A stretch of DNA of 64,000 nucleotides from contig NZ_CP092418.1 in assembly GCF_023716485.1 (NCBI RefSeq), positions 596,001 through 660,000 of the forward strand, read 5' to 3'. The DNA is from Microbulbifer variabilis. GTDB lineage: Bacteria; Pseudomonadota; Gammaproteobacteria; Pseudomonadales; Cellvibrionaceae. Below, piece by piece: positions 1 to 9,106 of this stretch. The first letter of the stretch is position 1. The number at the start of each line of letters is the position of its first letter. The notes under the pieces are model-generated. The model saw only the letters and a list, made by a program, of their open reading frames with translations. It was not told the origin of the DNA and did not search any database. A program made the translations under genes and the position numbers.

Positions 1-916
1 TCCAGGAATGAAGCACTTCGTTGTGTAACGGTAAGGATGGGTATTGAGTGTTGTTATCACTGTCCAGAGGCGCTTTGTAAAGCGGGCCGGAATCATCTAT
101 CAGATAGCCGTATTCGACATCCATATCCTCACGAAGCTTCGTGTAATTTAACAGAGCCCCTACGCTGCCTGCACTGCAACCAGCGGCAAGCATTTGCTTG
201 GGTTTCTGCAAATTATTCTTTACCCATGAGGTTACTGCCTGCACATTGCGCAGGCCATTATGATGCCAAATTAGATCCGAATTCTGTCCAGTCTTATCCT
301 TATATATCTCTGTCTTATCACCAACATAAATATCACCAGTGCAGTATGGAACGTAAACCATGTTCCACTCGCCAGTTTTATACTGGTTGTAAGGATGGTG
401 AGTATAAATAAGGGGTGAAACACCTGCGGTAGTGAGATTATCGAAATTTGTGAAATCTAAGAGGTGTACATTACTGAGATAGTCATCAGGGATGCCATTA
501 GGGTTGCGTGCCCCGCGAATACCAGCCTGGCCGGAGCAGCTTTCGTAGTCCCAACAGGCACCGCCACCTTCAAAATAAAAAATGGTATTACTGGTATCGG
601 GCACCCGATAAACAAAAAATTTATAGGGGGAGCCATTACCGCACATGGCGCCAGTACTGGCAGGAACATCTACTTTTTGCCAAGTATTAAAATCTTTAGG
701 CTCGAAGTCATCGTTAAAGCTTGGGTCATGCATGGTCAGAGGGTACATTCCCTGAGCTTGCTGGGTAGAGACCGGTGCATCAGCGTTGGGAGGATCAAAG
801 AGGTGTTTGAGGGTTTTCCAGAAATTGTAATCACCTGGTTCTGCTTGTGCATATGAGGTGATAAGGAGTGAGCTGGCAATAAATGCCATGATTAAACCAC
901 GGAGAATTTTTATCAT
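1..916 (-). CDS. Secreted pectin-acetylesterase-like hydrolase, 3' end cut off by window edge
   Basis: An open frame starts at the ATG at 914-916 and stays open for 305 codons to the left edge, so the C-terminus is missing. The first 25 residues form a signal peptide (basic start, hydrophobic core, cleavage after SYAQA). The mature part carries FEGGGACW (about residues 115-122, oxyanion-type loop), VPYCTGD (189-195), GCSAGS (246-251, predicted nucleophile Ser248) and DDSGP (274-278). This motif series is typical of the pectinacetylesterase / plant-Notum-like hydrolase family, which deacetylates esters outside the cell. The substrate cannot be read from sequence. It is probably transcribed alone from the 411-bp gap upstream. 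Forward-strand frames here are its antisense shadows. Confidence 0.8.
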   Translation of the reverse strand, partial: MIKILRGLIMAFIASSLLITSYAQAEPGDYNFWKTLKHLFDPPNADAPVSTQQAQGMYPLTMHDPSFNDDFEPKDFNTWQKVDVPASTGAMCGNGSPYKFFVYRVPDTSNTIFYFEGGGACWDYESCSGQAGIRGARNPNGIPDDYLSNVHLLDFTNFDNLTTAGVSPLIYTHHPYNQYKTGEWNMVYVPYCTGDIYVGDKTEIYKDKTGQNSDLIWHHNGLRNVQAVTSWVKNNLQKPKQMLAAGCSAGSVGALLNYTKLREDMDVEYGYLIDDSGPLYKAPLDSDNNTQYPSLPLHNEVLHSW

Positions 917-1060
917 TATTAATCCCCTTCCGGTAATTGGTGTTTTCTCTCTGGACCAGGCCGCATCGCGAACACAAGTTGTAGAAAATAACGTCACTTC
1001 AACGCTTGCAGTTAGCCAAGTAGGACACTCGTCCAAATCGCGCTTTAGGTAAAACCCAAG

Positions 1061-1106
1061 AAGACTAGTTAATAATGGAGTTTTGGTCTAGCTAAAGACT
1101 AGTTAA
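1061..1106. repeat. Direct repeat AAGACTAGTTAA, two copies
   Basis: Exact copies lie at 1061-1072 and 1095-1106, 34 bp apart, upstream of the minus-strand esterase gene. Each contains the palindrome ACTAGT. They could be regulator binding sites; function is unknown. Confidence 0.5.
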
Positions 1107-1124
1107 AACTGATAAGTCATGCTG

Positions 1125-1136
1125 GACCAATTGGTC
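1125..1136. promoter_or_regulatory. Perfect palindrome GACCAATTGGTC, possible operator
   Basis: A 12-bp perfect inverted repeat about 210 bp upstream of the esterase start codon, close to the repeated 12-mers. Its symmetry fits a dimeric repressor or activator site. The regulator is unknown. Confidence 0.35.
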
Positions 1137-1327
1137 TGACAGGTTTCGTGGAAAATATTTTATTAAGCTGGGGTTGTCGATGGTTTTTGGAACGCGCGTT
1201 GGTTTTAAGGGTTTGGATAAATATTGCTTAGCCACAATGTGTGACCAGGCTGCTACATAAGTAGGCGACTTTCGTAGTTTAATTGTTTGTCTTACATAAA
1301 GTGAAAAGCGTTAACCTAAGCCTTGCT

Positions 1328-2305
1328 TTAGAGGATGAAAGACTCATTATTTTCTGGTGCTAGATTATTTTTAAGGTTCTCAAGATACTTCATTTTTTTT
1401 AATAGTATCTCTCTTGCCTGTGCTTGATGAACTAGTTGAAAGTTAATTTTATCCTGAGCCTTGAGTTGTCCTAATCTATGCAGGTCGGCTCGAATAATAT
1501 GGGCAATACGAGGATATCCGCCGATAGTTTGCCCCTCAATAAAAGAAATGATGGGTTCGCCATTGTTAGGTATCTGAATACTGCCAGGGTAAAGTCCGGA
1601 GGAAATCATTTCATCCGAACTGTCCGTAATAGCTTTTGAATCTACAATGATTGATGGGGATAGGCGAATCCCCATGCGATTGTTCTGGGCGGATACTTGA
1701 AAGGTTTTTCTGAAAAAATTACTTAATGCTAACTCTGTAAATCGCTTTTTTTCTGGTCCGTAGATAACTCTCAAAAGTGGTCGAGATTGATAGCAGGGTT
1801 GCAGGTTTCGATTTATGTGAGCGGATTTTGCGATGCGAATATTTTTCAAATGAAGGCGTTCTTCGTAACTGATAGCCTTTCCTTTGTTGCCTCCAAAGTG
1901 ACTGATTAAGTGTGTTGATACGCTGTTGAAAGACTGAGAGGTGAAAATTGTGGCGGATAAACCAATATATGCTCTGGTGCCACTTAGTAGTTGACCAAAT
2001 TCTAAAATATCTCCCCGCTTAACTTGGATGACCTTGTAATTTTCTACAGTTATTTTATTTAACAGAACATTGAATTGTGCTCCTGCGATAGCTATTGATA
2101 TGTCACATTCGAACTTAATAACTGGACCAGTTAACGTTAATTCCAATACAGGGTTGTTAAGGCAGTTACCCAATAGCAGATTGACAAGTTGCATGGACAG
2201 GATGTCGGCTGCGCCCCCCTGGGGAATTCCACAGTGCATTAGACCTGGGCGTCCAAAGTCTTGAATGCTCGTTTGTAGTCCTGGACGAATAAAATAGATA
2301 CTCAT
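1328..2305 (-). CDS. pxpC: 5-oxoprolinase subunit C (biotin-dependent carboxylase-like / KipA family)
   Basis: Part of the PxpABC enzyme that hydrolyses 5-oxoproline (pyroglutamate) to glutamate using ATP in the cytoplasm. The protein shows the family N-terminus (IRPGLQTSIQDFGRPG), GGAADILSMQL near residues 30-40 and the C-terminal EGQTIGGYPRIA. I chose the ATG at 2305 (325 aa, MSIYFIRPG) because homologues begin there; a longer frame from 2347 would overlap pxpB by 35 bp and adds residues not typical of the family. It is the last gene of pxpA-pxpB-pxpC. Confidence 0.85.
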   Translation of the reverse strand: MSIYFIRPGLQTSIQDFGRPGLMHCGIPQGGAADILSMQLVNLLLGNCLNNPVLELTLTGPVIKFECDISIAIAGAQFNVLLNKITVENYKVIQVKRGDILEFGQLLSGTRAYIGLSATIFTSQSFNSVSTHLISHFGGNKGKAISYEERLHLKNIRIAKSAHINRNLQPCYQSRPLLRVIYGPEKKRFTELALSNFFRKTFQVSAQNNRMGIRLSPSIIVDSKAITDSSDEMISSGLYPGSIQIPNNGEPIISFIEGQTIGGYPRIAHIIRADLHRLGQLKAQDKINFQLVHQAQAREILLKKMKYLENLKNNLAPENNESFIL

Positions 2306-2312
2306 AGTTGGA

Positions 2313-3050
2313 TCAGTTCCATATTCTAGACTGATGAATATCGTCAAATTCTGCTTGATTGATCGAATAGAACTTAATGATATCTAATGGATCTGCAAGA
2401 AATGGATGGCTGCTATAGGGGTGGAATAATTGAATGGGAGTCTGGCCGATAATTTGCCACCCCCCTGGTGTGGCCTGTGGGTAAACTCCTGTCTGGCTGC
2501 CGCCGATGCCAACAGCTCCTGCAGGTATGCGCACTCGTGGATTTTTTTTACGAGGACATTCCAGTCTAGGGTTGAGGCCGCCGAGATACAAAAATCCGGG
2601 AGTAAAGCCCAGCATATGTACGAGATAAGAGGGTGCTGTATGCAGCTTAATGATTTCTTTTCTGGATAAGCCAGTGTGTTTACTCAATATTGAAATGTCT
2701 GGAGCAAAAATTGATTCATAGCACACAGGAATGCGAATAGTGCGGGATTTTCGTGAAATGTTTTTATGGGCTTTAAGGAAGTCTTGAATTGATTGTTGAA
2801 CTTTCTGTGAGAGCATCTCGCTATCAAATAAAGCAGGGTTAAAAATCAGAGTCAGACATTGATAGGCAGGAATTAATTCAATAAAGTTATTGGGGTTTTT
2901 GTTAAGGAGATATTCTTTAAGCCCAATAATATGACGGCTAAGGTTTTCACTTGGCTTTGAGTTGAAGCGGATATCTAACGCACTATCTCCATTTGGGTAA
3001 ACACTAAAATCGAGCATAGTCGAGTGATTTCTTTGTTTGGAGGATGTCAC
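2313..3050 (-). CDS. pxpB: 5-oxoprolinase subunit B (KipI family)
   Basis: The second subunit of ATP-dependent 5-oxoprolinase. Family hallmarks are GFTPGFLYLGGL in the middle and RIPAGAVGIGGSQTG followed by YPQATPGGWQIIG in the C-terminal half. The frame starts with GTG, overlapping the pxpA stop as GTGA, which suggests translational coupling. An ATG eleven codons in (3017) is an alternative start that would match the family length equally well. It is followed by pxpC with a 7-bp gap. Confidence 0.85.
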   Translation of the reverse strand: MTSSKQRNHSTMLDFSVYPNGDSALDIRFNSKPSENLSRHIIGLKEYLLNKNPNNFIELIPAYQCLTLIFNPALFDSEMLSQKVQQSIQDFLKAHKNISRKSRTIRIPVCYESIFAPDISILSKHTGLSRKEIIKLHTAPSYLVHMLGFTPGFLYLGGLNPRLECPRKKNPRVRIPAGAVGIGGSQTGVYPQATPGGWQIIGQTPIQLFHPYSSHPFLADPLDIIKFYSINQAEFDDIHQSRIWN

Positions 3051-3796
3051 GATTGTATGTTCAGGCCATGATGTTGTAGGTGCTTGACTAGTGCTTTTGC
3101 GATTTTTAGAGCGGCAGGATTGTCACCATGTAAACAAATCGTATCCACAGAGAATTTCAGCGGTGTGCCATAATAGCTTGTGAAGTCTGTACCCTTTGCC
3201 AATGCGATAGCTCGTTCTAGGCAGTTTTCAATATTATTTAGCACTGAGCCAGGTAGATTACGTGGGGCCAATTTTTCTTTGTTTAAGTAGTGCCTATCTA
3301 TAAAACCCTCCCGATAAAAGGTGCACTGCTTCTCTATTGCCACAGACTCCATCGCACCGTTGGCTAAACCGATAATTTTCAGAGAGGGATACTCTTTGGC
3401 GAAGAGTGAGATAATTTCTTTAGAGAGTAACCTATCTGCTTCGGCATCGTTATATAAAGCGCCATGTAGTTTAACGTGATCCAGCAGTACACCTGCTTCA
3501 GTAGTCAGGGATTGCAGCTGCTCGATCTGTTGAAACAATGAGTCAAGTAATAGATTTATTGGGAGTTTGACAGACTTTCTTCCAAAATTTTCCCGGTCTG
3601 GATAGCCGGGGTGTGCTCCAATTTTTAAATGATGTTTTTGTGCATTGAAAATGGAAAGGCGCATAATGTCCCGGTTTCCTGCGTGAGCGCCACAGGCGAT
3701 ATTGCAGCGGGAAATAAAGGGCATGATTTGCGTGTCCCTAATGCAGCTTTTTAGATCGCTACCTTCACCCAGGTCACAGTTGATGTCTATGCGCAT
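3047..3796 (-). CDS. pxpA: 5-oxoprolinase subunit A (LamB/YcsF family)
   Basis: The first gene of the pxp operon. PxpA is the metal-dependent-hydrolase-like subunit that works with PxpB and PxpC on 5-oxoproline. The N-terminus MRIDINCDLGEG, CGAHAGN (about 36-42), KIGAHPGYPD (58-67), VKLHGALYND and CLHGDNPAA near the C-terminus are diagnostic. The length of 249 aa is normal. The operon would let the cell recycle pyroglutamate formed spontaneously from glutamine or glutamate, or taken up. Order here is A-B-C. Confidence 0.9.
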   Translation of the reverse strand: MRIDINCDLGEGSDLKSCIRDTQIMPFISRCNIACGAHAGNRDIMRLSIFNAQKHHLKIGAHPGYPDRENFGRKSVKLPINLLLDSLFQQIEQLQSLTTEAGVLLDHVKLHGALYNDAEADRLLSKEIISLFAKEYPSLKIIGLANGAMESVAIEKQCTFYREGFIDRHYLNKEKLAPRNLPGSVLNNIENCLERAIALAKGTDFTSYYGTPLKFSVDTICLHGDNPAALKIAKALVKHLQHHGLNIQS

Positions 3797-3848
3797 AATA
3801 TCAGTCCCTTCGACTTACACTCATCTTTAGGCCTAAACTATTTCATTT

Positions 3849-4451
3849 TCAACTTGTAGGGCAAGACTTCACCTCTGAAGAAATTTGCACACCTTTTGAT
3901 TCATAGCAGTCGCCCAGAGGTGAGCAAAAACATGCTTTCACTTCAATGTCATTTCTTAATGCATTTAACTTTGTCCAAAGTGGTTCATTGGCGGCTGTTC
4001 TTTGAAGTGTCAAGAATTTTAGGGATAAATGTGAAGCGATAATGGCTTGTTCCAATATTACTGTGTTTAAGCCACTCCTTGCCGCGAGAGTGCTTTCTCC
4101 TTTATTTTCTAGATTGTGAATCGTCTGATATAGATTTTTTTCTTCTTTGTGGCAGCAAGAGGTTAGAAAAGCTTCAAGGTCTGAGTAAGTCTTATCATGA
4201 TAAGTGAACTCTAGAGACTTCAGGATTGCGGGTCCCGAGCCGGCGTTATGAAATGAGAAAATTATGGTTGGTTTTTGTGTCGCTCCATCAAAGTTTCCTT
4301 GGTCAAATTTAACCACAGGCATAGTCATAACTCGGACTTGTTTATTTGCGGCCTTGGCTTGCAGATAAGTGGCATAAAAAGAGGCTATAGAAATTAAAAT
4401 TGCGCATAATGCAATTATTAAGTTGAGCCTTTCTTTATTGAGAAAATTCAT
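3849..4451 (-). CDS. Membrane-anchored protein of unknown function
   Basis: I do not recognise a family for this 200-residue protein. Residues 9-30 form one hydrophobic segment after a short charged N-terminus, followed by a basic stretch, so it is likely a single-pass protein with most of its mass outside the cytoplasm. The rest looks like a beta-rich domain (PTIIFSFHNAGSGPAILKSLEF) with cysteines late in the chain (TSCCHKEE, ACFCSPLGDC). It sits between uvrA and pxpA on the same strand. There is 52 bp between it and pxpA, so it could be co-transcribed with the pxp genes, but nothing links it to pyroglutamate. Confidence 0.6.
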   Translation of the reverse strand: MNFLNKERLNLIIALCAILISIASFYATYLQAKAANKQVRVMTMPVVKFDQGNFDGATQKPTIIFSFHNAGSGPAILKSLEFTYHDKTYSDLEAFLTSCCHKEEKNLYQTIHNLENKGESTLAARSGLNTVILEQAIIASHLSLKFLTLQRTAANEPLWTKLNALRNDIEVKACFCSPLGDCYESKGVQISSEVKSCPTS

Positions 4452-4508
4452 TTGTTTAGGTCTTTAAAAGGTAAGGGGAGCCTTCGAGTAATTCACAGAG
4501 GCACTTCT

Positions 4509-4541
4509 CTTGCTTCAGGGGGATAGCCCCCCTGAAGCAAG
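4509..4541 (-). terminator. Strong hairpin downstream of uvrA
   Basis: A perfect 14-bp inverted repeat (CTTGCTTCAGGGGG and its complement) with a 5-nt loop. It lies 80 bp after the uvrA stop and before the next minus-strand gene. There is no T-tract on either side, so it may be an unusual terminator or an RNA-stabilising hairpin. Confidence 0.45.
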
Positions 4542-4623
4542 ACAAAATACTTAGAGTCTTTTAAGAGCAGCATAGAGATTTGCCAGAAAAGTGCCGAGGG
4601 GGCCAAGCGTTCTGGCCATCAAT

Positions 4624-7449
4624 TTATCCAAGCATGGGTTTAAGGAAACGCCCTGTATGAGAAACTTTCATTTCTGCCACATCCTCTGGAGTCCCTGCTG
4701 CAATAATCTGTCCTCCACCGGAGCCGCCTTCCGGGCCCAGGTCCACAATCCAGTCGGCAGTTTTAATGACGTCCAGATTGTGTTCGATAACCACGATGGT
4801 ATTGCCGTGATCGCGCAGGCGATGTAAGACATCCAGTAATAATTGGATGTCGGCAAAATGCAGGCCAGTGGTGGGTTCGTCAAGGATATACAAGGTTTGG
4901 CCGGTGTCGCGCTTGGACAGTTCACGGGAGAGTTTTACTCGCTGTGCTTCGCCGCCGGAAAGTGTGGTGGCCGCCTGGCCAAGTTTGATATAGGAGAGAC
5001 CGACATCCATCAGGGTTTGTAATTTCTTGGCAATTGCGGGCACGGGGTCAAAAAACTCTCGCGCATCTTCCACTGTCATTTCCAATACCTCGTGGATATT
5101 TTTGCCTTTGTAATGTACTTCCAGGGTTTCGCGGTTGTACCGTTTACCATGGCAGGTGTCGCAGGGCACATAGATATCCGGTAGAAAATGCATTTCGACT
5201 TTGATCACACCGTCGCCCTGACAAGCCTCACAGCGACCACCTTTTACATTAAAGCTGAAACGGCCTGGCTTGTAGCCACGTGAACGCGCTTCCTGGGTAC
5301 CGGCAAATAGCTCTCGAATCGGGGTAAAAATACCTGTGTAGGTGGCCGGATTAGACCTTGGGGTGCGGCCTATAGGGCTCTGATCGATATCCACACATTT
5401 ATCGAAATGCTCTAACCCATGAACGGACTCATATGGGGAGGCCTTCAAGGTGGTGGCTTTATTGAGTGCTGTGGCAGCAAGAGGGTAGAGGGTGGTATTG
5501 ATTAGGGTAGATTTACCAGAGCCCGAGACACCAGTGACACAGGTAAAGAGGCCTACGGGGATTTCCAGGTCTACGTTTTGCAAATTGTTGCCGCTGGCAC
5601 CTTCGAGGCGCAGCATATAGTCCTCGTTGGGGATATAGCGCTCTTCCGGTACAGCAATTTTCTTTTTTCCGGACAGGTATTGTCCGGTGAGAGATTTTTT
5701 ACATTTGGTGATTTTATCCGCGGTACCAGCCGCGACTACTTCGCCACCATGAACACCGGCACCGGGGCCTATATCGACAATAAAGTCGGCACTGCGGATA
5801 GCGTCCTCATCGTGCTCAACGACAATGACTGTGTTACCGATATCGCGTAGATGGGTAAGAGTGTTAAGTAGGCGTTCGTTGTCCCGTTGGTGTAAGCCAA
5901 TAGAAGGCTCGTCGAGGATATACATTACGCCCACCAGGCCGGCCCCGATCTGGCTGGCCAAGCGAATCCGCTGTGCCTCACCGCCAGATAGAGTTTCTGC
6001 GCTGCGATTCAGAGTTAGGTAGTTGAGCCCCACATCTACCAGGAAGCGAAAGCGATCGCGCAGCTCTTTAAGAATTTTATCGGCAATTTCTTTTTGGGCA
6101 CCTCTGAAGGTCAGCTCGTGATCAAAATAGTTGAAAGCATCGCCGACGGGCAGCTCGGTAATCTGTGCCAGGGTGCGATTGTCCACAAAGATATGACGGG
6201 CCTCGCGGCGCAGTCGGGTGCCATGGCACTCAGGGCATTTTTGTGTGCTCAGGTATTTGGCCAGTTCTTCGCGTACAGATTGGGATTCGGTGTCCCGATA
6301 ACGGCGTTGGAAGTTGGGAATAATGCCCTCGAAAGTGTGCTGCCGCACGGTAACATCGCCGCGATCATTCACATAGCTGAAGTCGATTTCCTCATCGCCA
6401 CTGCCCTGTAAAATGATCTTGCGGTGCCCCTTGCGTAGTTTCTTCCAGGGTTTGTCCAGATCGAAGCCGTAGTGCTCGGCGAGGGAGTCGAGCATGTGAT
6501 AGTAGTAGATGTTGCGTCTGTCCCAACCGCGAATAGCACCCTCGGAGATGCTGCTCTCTGGGTCGAGAATCACCTTATCCTCATCAAAGAACTGCTTAAC
6601 CCCCAGGCCGTCGCAACTGGGGCAGGCGCCGGCCGGGTTGTTGAAGGAAAACAGGCGCGGTTCCAGTTCGTCCAGTGAATAGTCACAGACGGGGCAGGCG
6701 TGGCGTGCGGAAAAAAGTCGGTCTTCCTGGTCACCATCCATAAAGCTGATGGAAGCGATGCCATCGGTGAGATTCAAAGCAGTTTCGAAGGACTCCGCCA
6801 GGCGTAACTGCAGGTCATCGCGCACCTTAAAGCGGTCTACCACAACCTCTACGGTGTGCTTGCGTCGCTTGTCCAGCTTGGGCGTGTCATCCAGATCACA
6901 GATAACGCCATCGATACGTGCTCGAACGAAGCCGTCACGGCGCAGCTGTTCAAATACATGCTGGTGCTCGCCCTTGCGGTCGCGTACTACGGGTGCCAGT
7001 AGCATCAGCTTAGTGCCCTCCGGCAGGGTCAGTACCTGATCCACCATCTGGCTCACGGTCTGGGCCTGTAGCGGTTCGTCGTGTTCAGGGCAGCGCGGTT
7101 CGCCGACACGGGCGAACAGCAGTCTGAGGTAGTCGTAAATCTCAGTAATGGTGCCTACGGTGGAGCGCGGGTTGTGGGAGGTGGACTTCTGCTCAATGGA
7201 GATGGCCGGCGACAGTCCCTCAACAGTATCCACATCCGGCTTTTCCATCATCGATAGGAATTGCCGTGCATAGGTGGACAGGGATTCCACATAGCGGCGC
7301 TGGCCTTCAGCGTAAAGGGTGTCAAAGGCCAGGGAGGATTTACCGGAACCAGACAGTCCGGTTATCACGATCAGCTTGTCGCGGGGGATGTCCAGATCGA
7401 TATTTTTCAGGTTGTGGGTGCGAGCACCCCTCACATAAATCGTGTCCAC
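4624..7449 (-). CDS. uvrA: Excinuclease ABC subunit A
   Basis: The damage-sensing ATPase of nucleotide excision repair, which loads UvrB on distorted DNA. The 941-residue length is normal. Walker A motifs are GLSGSGKS (31-38) and GVSGSGKST (about 640); two ABC signatures LSGGEAQR are present (about 490 and 830). Zinc-binding cysteine pairs are seen at CPVC...CPSC (about 253-280), CPEC (about 410) and CEAC...CDTC (about 740-765). The start is GTG at 7449, giving the conserved [15 protein letters not shown]. The gene is divergent from manC. I saw no CTGT-N8-ACAG LexA box in the 160-bp gap, although uvrA is often an SOS gene. Confidence 0.98.
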   Translation of the reverse strand: MDTIYVRGARTHNLKNIDLDIPRDKLIVITGLSGSGKSSLAFDTLYAEGQRRYVESLSTYARQFLSMMEKPDVDTVEGLSPAISIEQKSTSHNPRSTVGTITEIYDYLRLLFARVGEPRCPEHDEPLQAQTVSQMVDQVLTLPEGTKLMLLAPVVRDRKGEHQHVFEQLRRDGFVRARIDGVICDLDDTPKLDKRRKHTVEVVVDRFKVRDDLQLRLAESFETALNLTDGIASISFMDGDQEDRLFSARHACPVCDYSLDELEPRLFSFNNPAGACPSCDGLGVKQFFDEDKVILDPESSISEGAIRGWDRRNIYYYHMLDSLAEHYGFDLDKPWKKLRKGHRKIILQGSGDEEIDFSYVNDRGDVTVRQHTFEGIIPNFQRRYRDTESQSVREELAKYLSTQKCPECHGTRLRREARHIFVDNRTLAQITELPVGDAFNYFDHELTFRGAQKEIADKILKELRDRFRFLVDVGLNYLTLNRSAETLSGGEAQRIRLASQIGAGLVGVMYILDEPSIGLHQRDNERLLNTLTHLRDIGNTVIVVEHDEDAIRSADFIVDIGPGAGVHGGEVVAAGTADKITKCKKSLTGQYLSGKKKIAVPEERYIPNEDYMLRLEGASGNNLQNVDLEIPVGLFTCVTGVSGSGKSTLINTTLYPLAATALNKATTLKASPYESVHGLEHFDKCVDIDQSPIGRTPRSNPATYTGIFTPIRELFAGTQEARSRGYKPGRFSFNVKGGRCEACQGDGVIKVEMHFLPDIYVPCDTCHGKRYNRETLEVHYKGKNIHEVLEMTVEDAREFFDPVPAIAKKLQTLMDVGLSYIKLGQAATTLSGGEAQRVKLSRELSKRDTGQTLYILDEPTTGLHFADIQLLLDVLHRLRDHGNTIVVIEHNLDVIKTADWIVDLGPEGGSGGGQIIAAGTPEDVAEMKVSHTGRFLKPMLG

Positions 7450-7609
7450 GCTCTACCTATATTGCTGCTAATACTGGGCCGGGCCACGGACTTGCTCCGC
7501 ACGGGGCGATCACAACTGCGGTGCCGGGAAAACAGCCGAGTATAAACTCGCGACCCAATGTGCCAAAATCGTCTACCGCAAAAAACCAACCGATGAACAG
7601 AAAGCGCTG

Positions 7610-9016
7610 ATGATCCCTGTAATTCTTTGTGGCGGCACTGGCTCGCGCCTGTGGCCACTGTCCCGGGAAACCTACCCAAAGCAATTTTTGCCGCTAACAG
7701 GTGAAGAAACCATGTTGCAGGCCACCGCGAGGCGGTTGGAAGGCGTGGCACAGCTACAGGCTCCGATTTTAGTGTGCAATGAGGAGCATCGCTTTGCTGC
7801 AGCGGAGCAGTTGCGCGAGATTGGTCACGGTGCCCAATCTATTTTACTGGAGCCCTGTGCGCGCAATACGGCACCCGCTATCGCTCTGGCGGCCCTAGCA
7901 GCGCTTGAATCTGGTGAAGACCCCTTGCTACTGATACTGCCGGCGGACCACGCGGTGGCCGATGTGGCGGCCTTTCAGGAGGCACTCAAGCCTGCCCGGG
8001 CATTAGCTGAGCAGGGACATTTGGTGACTTTTGGTATTGTTCCGACAAGAGCTGAGACCGGTTACGGTTATATCCGCCGCGGAGAAGGGCTTTCTGCTGG
8101 TGCCTGGGCAGTCGCAGAATTTGTTGAAAAGCCTGATGCCGAGACAGCTGAGTCCTATCTGGCCGATGGCGGTTATTCCTGGAATAGCGGTATGTTCCTG
8201 TTCCGCGCTTCCCGTTATCTGGAGGAACTGGGCCAGCATCGAGAGGATATTCTCGGTGCCTGTCGCACAGCCTATGAGCAGGCCGCTCGAGATCTCGACT
8301 TTACCCGGGTGGATAGAGAGGCCTTCGCCGCTTGTGCCGATGAATCTGTGGATTATGCGGTTATGGAGCCTACGGAGTCGGCGGCTGTAGTGCCTATGGA
8401 TGCTGGCTGGAGCGATGTGGGCTCCTGGCTGGGTTTGTGGGAGCTGGCCGAGCGGGATGGCGACGACAACCTGCTGCAAGGAGATGTGTTGCAGGAAGAC
8501 AGCAGCGGTTGCCTGGTGCGTGCGGAGAGTCGCTTGGTCAGTTTACTCGGTGTAGAGGACCTGGTGGTGGTGGATACCGACGACGCCCTGCTGATTGCTG
8601 ACAAACAGCGGGTTCAGGAGGTGAAAAAACTGGTGGGGAGCCTCAAGCGCTCCGGCCGCAGCGAGGCCCAGCGACACCGCAAGGTGTATAGACCTTGGGG
8701 CTACTACGACTCTATCGATGCGGGTCCGCGTTTTCAGGTAAAACGCATCGTGGTTAAGCCTGGACAACAGCTTTCACTGCAGATGCACCACCACCGCGCG
8801 GAGCACTGGATTGTAGTGCGTGGCACCGCAAGGGTGACCCGCGGTGATGAAGAGCTGCTGGTTACCGAGAATCAATCCACCTATATCCCCCTGGGGGTGA
8901 CGCACCGGCTGGAAAATCCCGGCACCATCCCTCTGGAGCTGATCGAGGTGCAGTCCGGCAGCTACCTGGGTGAGGACGATATAGTCCGTTTCGATGACGA
9001 CTATGGTCGAGGCTAG
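7610..9016 (+). CDS. manC: Mannose-1-phosphate guanylyltransferase / mannose-6-phosphate isomerase
   Basis: A bifunctional type II enzyme making GDP-mannose from mannose-1-phosphate and GTP; many members also isomerise fructose-6-phosphate. The nucleotidyltransferase signature [19 protein letters not shown] spans about residues 8-26, FVEKP is near 178, and the C-terminal cupin part has [10 protein letters not shown] (about 391-400). The 468-aa length fits AlgA/ManC/XanB. It begins at ATG 7610. It stands between uvrA and the MFS-ssb pair, which are usually neighbours, so it appears to be inserted. cpsG, the matching phosphomannomutase, is 7 kb away. Confidence 0.93.
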   Translation: MIPVILCGGTGSRLWPLSRETYPKQFLPLTGEETMLQATARRLEGVAQLQAPILVCNEEHRFAAAEQLREIGHGAQSILLEPCARNTAPAIALAALAALESGEDPLLLILPADHAVADVAAFQEALKPARALAEQGHLVTFGIVPTRAETGYGYIRRGEGLSAGAWAVAEFVEKPDAETAESYLADGGYSWNSGMFLFRASRYLEELGQHREDILGACRTAYEQAARDLDFTRVDREAFAACADESVDYAVMEPTESAAVVPMDAGWSDVGSWLGLWELAERDGDDNLLQGDVLQEDSSGCLVRAESRLVSLLGVEDLVVVDTDDALLIADKQRVQEVKKLVGSLKRSGRSEAQRHRKVYRPWGYYDSIDAGPRFQVKRIVVKPGQQLSLQMHHHRAEHWIVVRGTARVTRGDEELLVTENQSTYIPLGVTHRLENPGTIPLELIEVQSGSYLGEDDIVRFDDDYGRG

Positions 9017-9106
9017 ATCTCCGCGAAAGTTGTACTGCTCCCACTACAGCCCGGCGCTCACTCGCTGTACAATGCGCGCCCACTTTGACGCTGTTCCGGG
9101 AGCTGC

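Larger units (their letters stand above)
917..1327. other. Intergenic region upstream of the esterase gene
   Basis: This AT-rich gap lies between pxpC (ending at 1328) and the esterase start, both on the minus strand. I see no credible gene. It holds a repeated 12-mer and a perfect 12-bp palindrome, listed separately, so it is probably the control region of the esterase gene. No convincing terminator for pxpC was found. Confidence 0.5.

Noticed and set aside
37..856. Forward-strand frames of 124, 130 and 60 codons at the left edge
   Set aside because: They are antisense to the reverse-strand esterase, which has a signal peptide and conserved hydrolase motifs over its whole length.
1328..3796. 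Allophanate hydrolase / urea carboxylase subunits
   Set aside because: KipI/KipA-type proteins are often misannotated this way. Adjacency to a LamB/YcsF gene (pxpA) points to 5-oxoprolinase.
7450..7609. LexA box for uvrA
   Set aside because: No CTGT-N8-ACAG or near match was found in the gap with manC.
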